A stretch of 64,000 nt of DNA, from the NCBI RefSeq assembly GCF_001540865.1, contig NC_033622.1:2709454-2773453 (forward strand). The letters run 5' to 3'. Every line of letters starts with the position of its first letter. Position 1 is the first letter of the stretch. The translations under genes and the position numbers were made by a program. A model generated the notes under the pieces. The model searched no databases. It had not been told where the DNA came from and saw only the letters and a list, made by a program, of their open reading frames with translations. Below, piece by piece: positions 58,566 to 64,000 of this stretch. Source of the stretch: Ananas comosus (taxonomy: Eukaryota > Streptophyta > Magnoliopsida > Poales > Bromeliaceae).

Positions 58566-59330
58566 CGGTGCTCGTAGTTTCGAATCGATTCGCCGCGAAT
58601 TCGAGCCGAAGAAAATTGGGATTTTGATGGCAGTTTGAAGAAGATACGCCGTGGGCTGCGGAGATCCGCGGCGGTTTCCGCTAGGGTTTCTCCGATCACA
58701 TCACCTTCCTCTATTTTTTCAAAAGGAAGGCGTGATCCGGAGAAGCCCCGATCTGTTTGTCTTTGTCGGCCACATCTGATTCGGTATGTTGTGGTGTACT
58801 CTGCATCTTGTCCTTTGTTCTTGTTCGGATGGAAAATTCTAGCGGAAATTAGATTCCATTGTAGTATGCGTATTGGTAACCTAAATTTAAGGGGATTAGA
58901 TAGATATAGTAATTGTGTGAGTTGTGTCTAAGTATCAAGGAGAGTGATGTTCCTAGTAGTTTGGGGTTTAGATCACAAATTGTTTTGCTTTATCTAGTTG
59001 TGGAAAAAGTGGTGATAATTTTAGAGTGGGTGTGTGTACTTGTCATGGAATGAGGTCTAGTAATTTTAGGTATTTGATGTTAGTGTTGGTGTACTAGTCA
59101 TGAATCGAAGTTTATTATATTACATTGCTCTTTTTAGCGTCCGAGAATGAGTGTGCAATTCAAATTGTCAACTTTTCAGTTAGATTTATCATTGTTCAAT
59201 GTGTCTATGCTCGATTTTGTCGTGCAATTAGAATGTGTGATCTGTTGTGTGTTATAGTTGTGCTTGCGAAACGAAAAGAAAAAAAATAACGGACTTGTTT
59301 TTTTGCCTTGGGTTCTTGCCTTGGGTTCTG
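58566..59330. other. 3' flank of the PNRC/EDC1-like gene
   Basis: The first few hundred bases may be 3' UTR. A GT donor-like site (TTCG|GTATGTTG near 58781) could begin a UTR intron. Beyond 58950 no gene is seen. Confidence 0.35.
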
Positions 59331-59620
59331 TCACGCTTCGGCACCGCTACTGCCACTTTGGTCGGTTCGGGCATGAGCAAAGATCGCCGAACGGACAGAG
59401 TTTTTCTTGTCCGCTAACATGGTGAATGCTTGTATTAGTGTAGTTGTTTTATATTTTGATGTTTTATGCAATCTGTGTGTGAATTCTGTTTCTAGTTAGA
59501 ACCATTTGAATTGTACTGATTGTGGCGCCTTGAGCGGATAGGAAAATTCTATTCGTTCGGCGGTCTGTCTACGTGCCCGAACTGACCAAAGTGGCGGTCT
59601 TGGGACTTGACAGGTTCGCC
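59329..59620. repeat. Inverted repeat, possibly from a long LTR terminus
   Basis: 59351-59415 (GCCACTTTGGTCGGTTCGGG to TTTTTCTTGTCCGCT) pairs with 59533-59599 (AGCGGATAGGAAAATTCTAT to CCAAAGTGGC). The left arm is preceded by TGTCACGC at 59329, the same terminal word as the three long solo LTRs. Confidence 0.6.
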
Positions 59621-61476
59621 TATGGGACTTGGCCTGGTTCGTGCCAAACTTAAATGGTCGGAATTCGGTAAATCTTCAACTAGGAACTGATGAACTCCAA
59701 CAATATGAGATTTTGGCCTAAAACTCTGAATGACCAAAACGTCGTCATTAAGATGAACTGCAGGCTGCTATTCTCAACTGATCTAAACTATTTTACTTTT
59801 GGTAAAAAGATGACAATGTCTGTACTTTAGAATCGGCTGTACTTTAGAATCGTCTGAACAATTGATGTGCTGTTGCTGTCGTGTTGAAGAGAGTTTCTAA
59901 TTGATGTGTTGTTGTTGTTGTGTTGAAGAGAGTTCTTTTCTCAGGTCCCTGCGGCATTTAATAGTCTGCATGATTTGAATCAGACTCCTATTATTTTTGT
60001 TAACTCGATAATTTTGGCCGAAGCTTATCTTGTAACTGAATCTCGATAACTTAGGCCAAATTCAATAACTTAGAGACCCCTATCTCTTCCTAAACAGGTA
60101 ATGGGTTGGATTGCCTTCTGCTCTCTCTGTCCAACGACTGAATTTGGCTTCAACAAGTTGTGAATAAGAAAAAATATACAAGTTGTGTTATATAATGGTT
60201 TAATAAATCAAAAGAGTAATTACGAGAATTGCAATTAGATGAGTCAATGATTTGGTTAGTAGTTATGATAATAATGATAATAATAATTATGAGGATACTG
60301 TCGCCGTATAATTGAGATTGGTACCAAAGGTTTTGCAGATTGGTTTGTAAGTTTCGAACTTGAACACCTAGATATTTAATCCTTTTATGATGAGATATGA
60401 TGATTATTTAAGTATGCTGAAGTGATTGTCTTAAAATATGATTAAATGTGAATATTTCTATTTGAATGATGGTTAGTTTCACAATTGAAATGATCAGTAA
60501 CCGGGGTTAGTATCCTATTTCCCCTGCACAGTTGCACAGTAGAGTTCAATGTTATATTGGTTCTGAATATTCTGCACTTTGGTATTTAAACAGAAATGCA
60601 TTGTCTTAAAAGTATCACAAATGAAATTAGGAGTGTTTGTAACTTTTTGATTTGAAATTAAAGAATTTCAACACTTCTTTGAGTGAAAAATAGAATCGGG
60701 AGCTCGAGTATGTTTAGTTTAATTTTAATCTGTGAAATTCTGAAGTTTGGGGGCGCAAGATACATAAACTGTGTTTAGCATAGCTTCTCCTCTTTATTCA
60801 GAGTCTGCATTGATATGATAAATTTTGTGGTAATGTAATTGAGAAGTTCATTTAGAAGGCCATAGTGTGGCTATTCCAATCCAAGGAGCCTCATCAGTTG
60901 AACAGCTAAGCTATTTAGGGGTCATTCGTTTTACAGATTTATAATATTCTAGAAATGTTAGCATATTTGTTATTAACTTATCATATTATTTGAGTGAGGA
61001 GGTTGTTAAAAACTTATCATATCATGAGTGAGGAGGTTGTTAAAATAAAAACTTATATATTCTTGTTAATGGACATTCCTTCCAAGTATAAAAATGACAG
61101 AGGCTCTGTTTGCACATCGGAATAGTATACTCAGTAATAACTGATTTGGTATGAGGATGTTTTGTGTGATTAGAAGTTAGGTTGAAGAAAATTCTTGTGT
61201 GATTTGAGAAAATAATGACATTTATGACTCGGTAGAATAGTATATTTTACTTGCGAGGTAATTAATCTTAGGTGAAATCACATATAACTTATCCAAATTA
61301 TAGATCGTTTGTTTTGGCTTCCAAATCTTTTAAAATTTTGATTTCACTATTCTACATTCAATTTTTTTTTATTTAAGTTAGTTAACGACATTTTGACTTC
61401 AAAATTAGAATATATTATTCATGTGTTGAAGATTCAATTAGTATTGAATAATTAATTTGCTTAATTTTAAAGTCAA
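59621..61476. other. Intergenic stretch, no gene recognised
   Basis: AT-rich DNA with short ORFs only. The duplicated phrase GATGTGYTGTTGYTGTYGTG (about 59864 and 59901) is a small local repeat. Confidence 0.35.
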
Positions 61477-62940
61477 AGTGCCGTTGATTGATTGGTAGTA
61501 GAGTTGGGAGTGTCAACAATGTAATTATCAAATCGTAATAATGACCGGAATACTGAAATTGGGTCTTTTTGGCCTAATTATCGGGTTGGGTGTGCTTGGC
61601 CGTGCTTGTTGCTGGCCATAGATTCGTTATGGTCGCATTCCAAGTGGAAATGACTCGGGAGTGATCTTGTGGTTGTCGACTATCCGGATGCTGAAATTGG
61701 CATCCTTGGAACTTCTTGGGGCGGAAACTTTGTCGTTTTGGCACATTGGTTGTGCTCTTGGACTATGAAACTTGTGGAATGTTTTTCGGAGGTTCCTCGC
61801 TAATTGAAACTAGCAGTATGGGTGTTTCTATCTTTTGTTGGTTCATGCGCCAAGATTGGCACACGTTGGAAACCATTGCGGCTTAGTTTTGGAGTTGAGG
61901 CCTCTATGGTTGCACACCCTATGTGCAGTTGTCTCAACACCTAAATTGGAGTATCTGGGGACAACGAGTTATCTAAATTGGAGTATCTGGGGACAACGAC
62001 TTATCTAAAGAGACCTACGACTATGCTCGAGACCTTTAATGGGTTGATTGGAGGTCTTGGCGAGGTTCGAAAATTGATTAAAGAAATCAATGTTCTAATC
62101 GCACTGGTTCTTGTTATTGGCTACTTAGTAATGTGGATTGTTGTTGACTTGATGTTTGGGATTTGTTTGGACTCTAGTAGAGTCGGCTCATGGGGTTGTT
62201 CTAGTTTCAGAAGTTGAATTTTGAAACCAATGCTTCGAATATGTTGTTGTGCACTTTGTTGTGGTTTGTGTGTGTCAGTTTATGTCACGGACGCGTAATG
62301 GCTTGTATTGATGCTCTGGTGATTATGTTTAGGTTCACGAGACACCTAGAGGCATTGGAGTCGCGAACTCAGATATACCTGGTATATAGATGGGTTTTTA
62401 GATCCATAGTCGGTGTAGTAGTATTGTACTCGATTATTCTATTATGCTTCTAATATGTATCCTATTGAGTAGATCGATTTTATTTTGCTTCATTATTATT
62501 CCTGTGTTTTGCTCTACCTTTTAGCTATGGGCATCGTTATATCATGTTGTGGGTGATAACCGGTTGGTAGAGTGGTTTATATAGATCATTATGATATTAT
62601 ACGTGTGTGTTTACTCTACATATCGACTTACTATTATATTTATCTTTACATGCTACATGGCTATCATGTATGTGTCCCTTATCATGTTGGATGTATGACG
62701 CGTAGATTATAGTGTAAGAATGTTTTAATCACGTCTGTCTATCAAGTACGTGTTCAGATGCATTTTATCTATTGGATCGACCTGTATCCTTAGGAATTGT
62801 CTTGAATAAATGTAATGGCTGGGGTGTAGAGAAGATTAGGGCAAGCATGAGAGTAACCAGAGTAGAAAGAGGAAAAGGGTATAGAGGGGAAGAGAGGTAG
62901 ATTCGGTGAGATCCAGAGGAATAAAGGTGTAGTAGTGGTC
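61477..62940 (+). repeat. Probable 5' LTR or leader of the decayed gypsy element
   Basis: The stretch precedes a primer-binding-site-like TTGGTATTGG at 62941 and the gag start at 62995. It has LTR-like mixed composition and a 32-bp tandem duplication (61941-62004, AATTGGAGTATCTGGGGACA twice). The left end of the LTR could not be fixed, so the boundary is approximate. Confidence 0.4.
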
Positions 62941-62994
62941 TTGGTATTGGGTCGGCTGGGTGAATACCCGGTCGAATTGTACTTGTTGGACGTC

Positions 62995-63300
62995 CATGGC
63001 AGAGGGCGCTAGGCTCAAATTGCTCAGCAAGCATGTCCATGCCTTGGAGCAAAGGCTGCAGGGGCTGGCAGTGGGGAACAATCGAAAGTTCGAGGAGCTG
63101 AATTGAAAGATTAAGGCTATGCAAGCAGAGGACTAGAACCATTATGAATCCCTGCGATGCGAAACTGCAAATTCATCGAAGAGGCCGGAGCAACTTATGG
63201 ATCTATTATCGAATCAGCAGCAATTATCATCATCGAAGGAACTCGCAAGCTGGACAATGGCACCAAGAGTATCTAAAAGGCCAATGTTGTGCAGTGGCTC
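62995..63300 (+). pseudogene. N-terminal gag remnant
   Basis: The frame MAEGARLKLLSKHVHALEQR resembles the coiled-coil start of plant gypsy gag proteins and meets stops at about 63102 and 63134. The matrix, capsid and zinc-knuckle parts are absent and the sequence passes quickly into reverse transcriptase, so an internal deletion has joined gag to pol. Confidence 0.5.
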
Positions 63301-64000
63301 AGTTGATTAGCCTAGAAGAAGAGAAGCAGGAAGAGATACCCGACCAAATACGAAATATGTTGCAGAAATTGGAGGATGTGTCTCATGAGCCGCAGGGGTT
63401 GCCTCCTATTAGGCCACAAGACCATAAAATATCCTTGCAGAAAGGAGCACAAGCAGTCAATATCAGATCATATAGTTATACAGAGAAGTAGAAGTACGAA
63501 ATGGACAAGATTAGAGAGATGCTAGATACCGGAGTGATCCAACGTAGTAACAGTCCATACGCCTCTCTGGTCCTATTAGTTAAGAAAAAGAAGAAAAAGG
63601 ATGGGAATTGGAGGTTTTGCATTGATTATCGTCAACTGAACAAGCTCACAATTGAGAGTAAGTATCCGATACCCATAATCGATGACTTGCTAGATGAGTT
63701 AGGAGGTTCGAGATATTTTTTCAAGATAGACTAGAGGTTTGGGTATTATCAAATACGAATGTGCACCGATGACATACCAAAGACGACCTTTAGAACTCAT
63801 ATGGGCTATTATGAGTTCAGAGTCATGCCTTTCGAACTCGCGAAAGCCCCAGTGACCTTCCAATCTGTATTTGCTATTCTACTTTGTAGGTATGTTTTGA
63901 TTTTTTTTCAACGATATAATGGTATACAGTAGGACATTAGAAGATCACGTTGCCCATTTGGAAGAAGTGTTAAGAATACTTGAGGGAAATTGATTGTTCA
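63300..64000 (+). pseudogene. Ty3/gypsy reverse transcriptase remnant, cut by the window edge
   Basis: The reading matches gypsy reverse transcriptase: [87 protein letters not shown], and finally FNDIMVYSRTLEDHVAHLEE. The catalytic F-D-D is F-N-D, so the active-site Asp is lost. Stops occur after SYTEK (63489-63491) and after FFKID (63732-63734), with a frameshift before the FND part. Frames run 63144-63491 and 63501-63734. RNase H and integrase would lie beyond the edge. Confidence 0.85.

Larger units (their letters stand above)
62785..64000 (+). mobile_element. Decayed Ty3/gypsy retrotransposon, right part outside the window
   Basis: Primer-binding-site-like sequence, gag start and reverse transcriptase follow in the correct order on the plus strand. 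Gag and protease are mostly deleted and the frame is broken repeatedly. The reverse transcriptase style ([23 protein letters not shown]) fits plant chromoviruses. Confidence 0.75.

Noticed and set aside
1..64000. CRISPR arrays, rRNA or tRNA genes, bacterial-type operons
   Set aside because: Nothing of the kind was seen. Regular repeats here have no conserved palindromic direct repeat with unique spacers, and the gene structures are eukaryotic with GT-AG introns.

Overview
The window is nuclear DNA of a flowering plant, probably a monocot: AT-rich, packed with nested transposable elements, and with short plant introns (GTAAGT donors, pyrimidine-tract acceptors). The monocot assignment rests only on the TE spectrum (Tourist-like and Micron-like MITEs, long chromovirus-type LTRs). 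Only three genes look intact or nearly so. They are a ribosomal protein eL39 gene (20896-21224, plus), a multi-exon gene for a small protein with one double-stranded-RNA-binding domain (40850-43562, minus), and an intronless 188-codon gene whose product carries an Edc1/PNRC-type proline motif (57999-58565, plus). A plant-mobile-domain gene (1153-3740, minus) keeps its exon structure but has three in-frame stops.

Layout. 1-1150: AT-rich. 1153-3740: plant-mobile-domain pseudogene. 4965-5315: 75-bp tandem repeat. 5540-8440: degenerate repeats around a Mutator-type MITE. 8775-16321: Ty3/gypsy element with only gag and protease, interrupted by a 4.3-kb solo LTR. 17334-18064: another solo LTR. 18560-20527: a nearly 2-kb palindromic foldback element. 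20896-21224: eL39 gene. 22036-23697: Tourist-like element containing an internal duplication. 25245-39005: direct tandem segmental duplication (unit A about 9.3 kb, unit B about 4.5 kb) whose size difference is largely explained by insertions present in one copy only. 39281-40714: two large palindromic MITEs. 40850-43562: dsRNA-binding-domain gene. 43688-46070: nested MITEs and an extreme AT-only core. 46655-48606: solo LTR inside a TG microsatellite. 49680-51104: second foldback element, possibly a Pack-MULE. 51249-57413: dense MITE field, many members sitting in (TA)n tracts. 57999-58565: PNRC/EDC1-like gene. About 61500-64000: decayed Ty3/gypsy element running off the right edge.

There is no operon-like logic. 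The genes are independent housekeeping or RNA-metabolism genes in a TE landscape. Two gene products relate to RNA fate (a dsRNA-binding protein and a putative decapping-motif protein), and the window also carries large inverted repeats that could form hairpin RNAs, but any functional link is speculation. Of eight LTR-type loci, five are precise or near-precise solo LTRs, which points to strong LTR-LTR recombination. Four single N characters mark assembly joins, two of them flanked by suspicious duplicated sequence.
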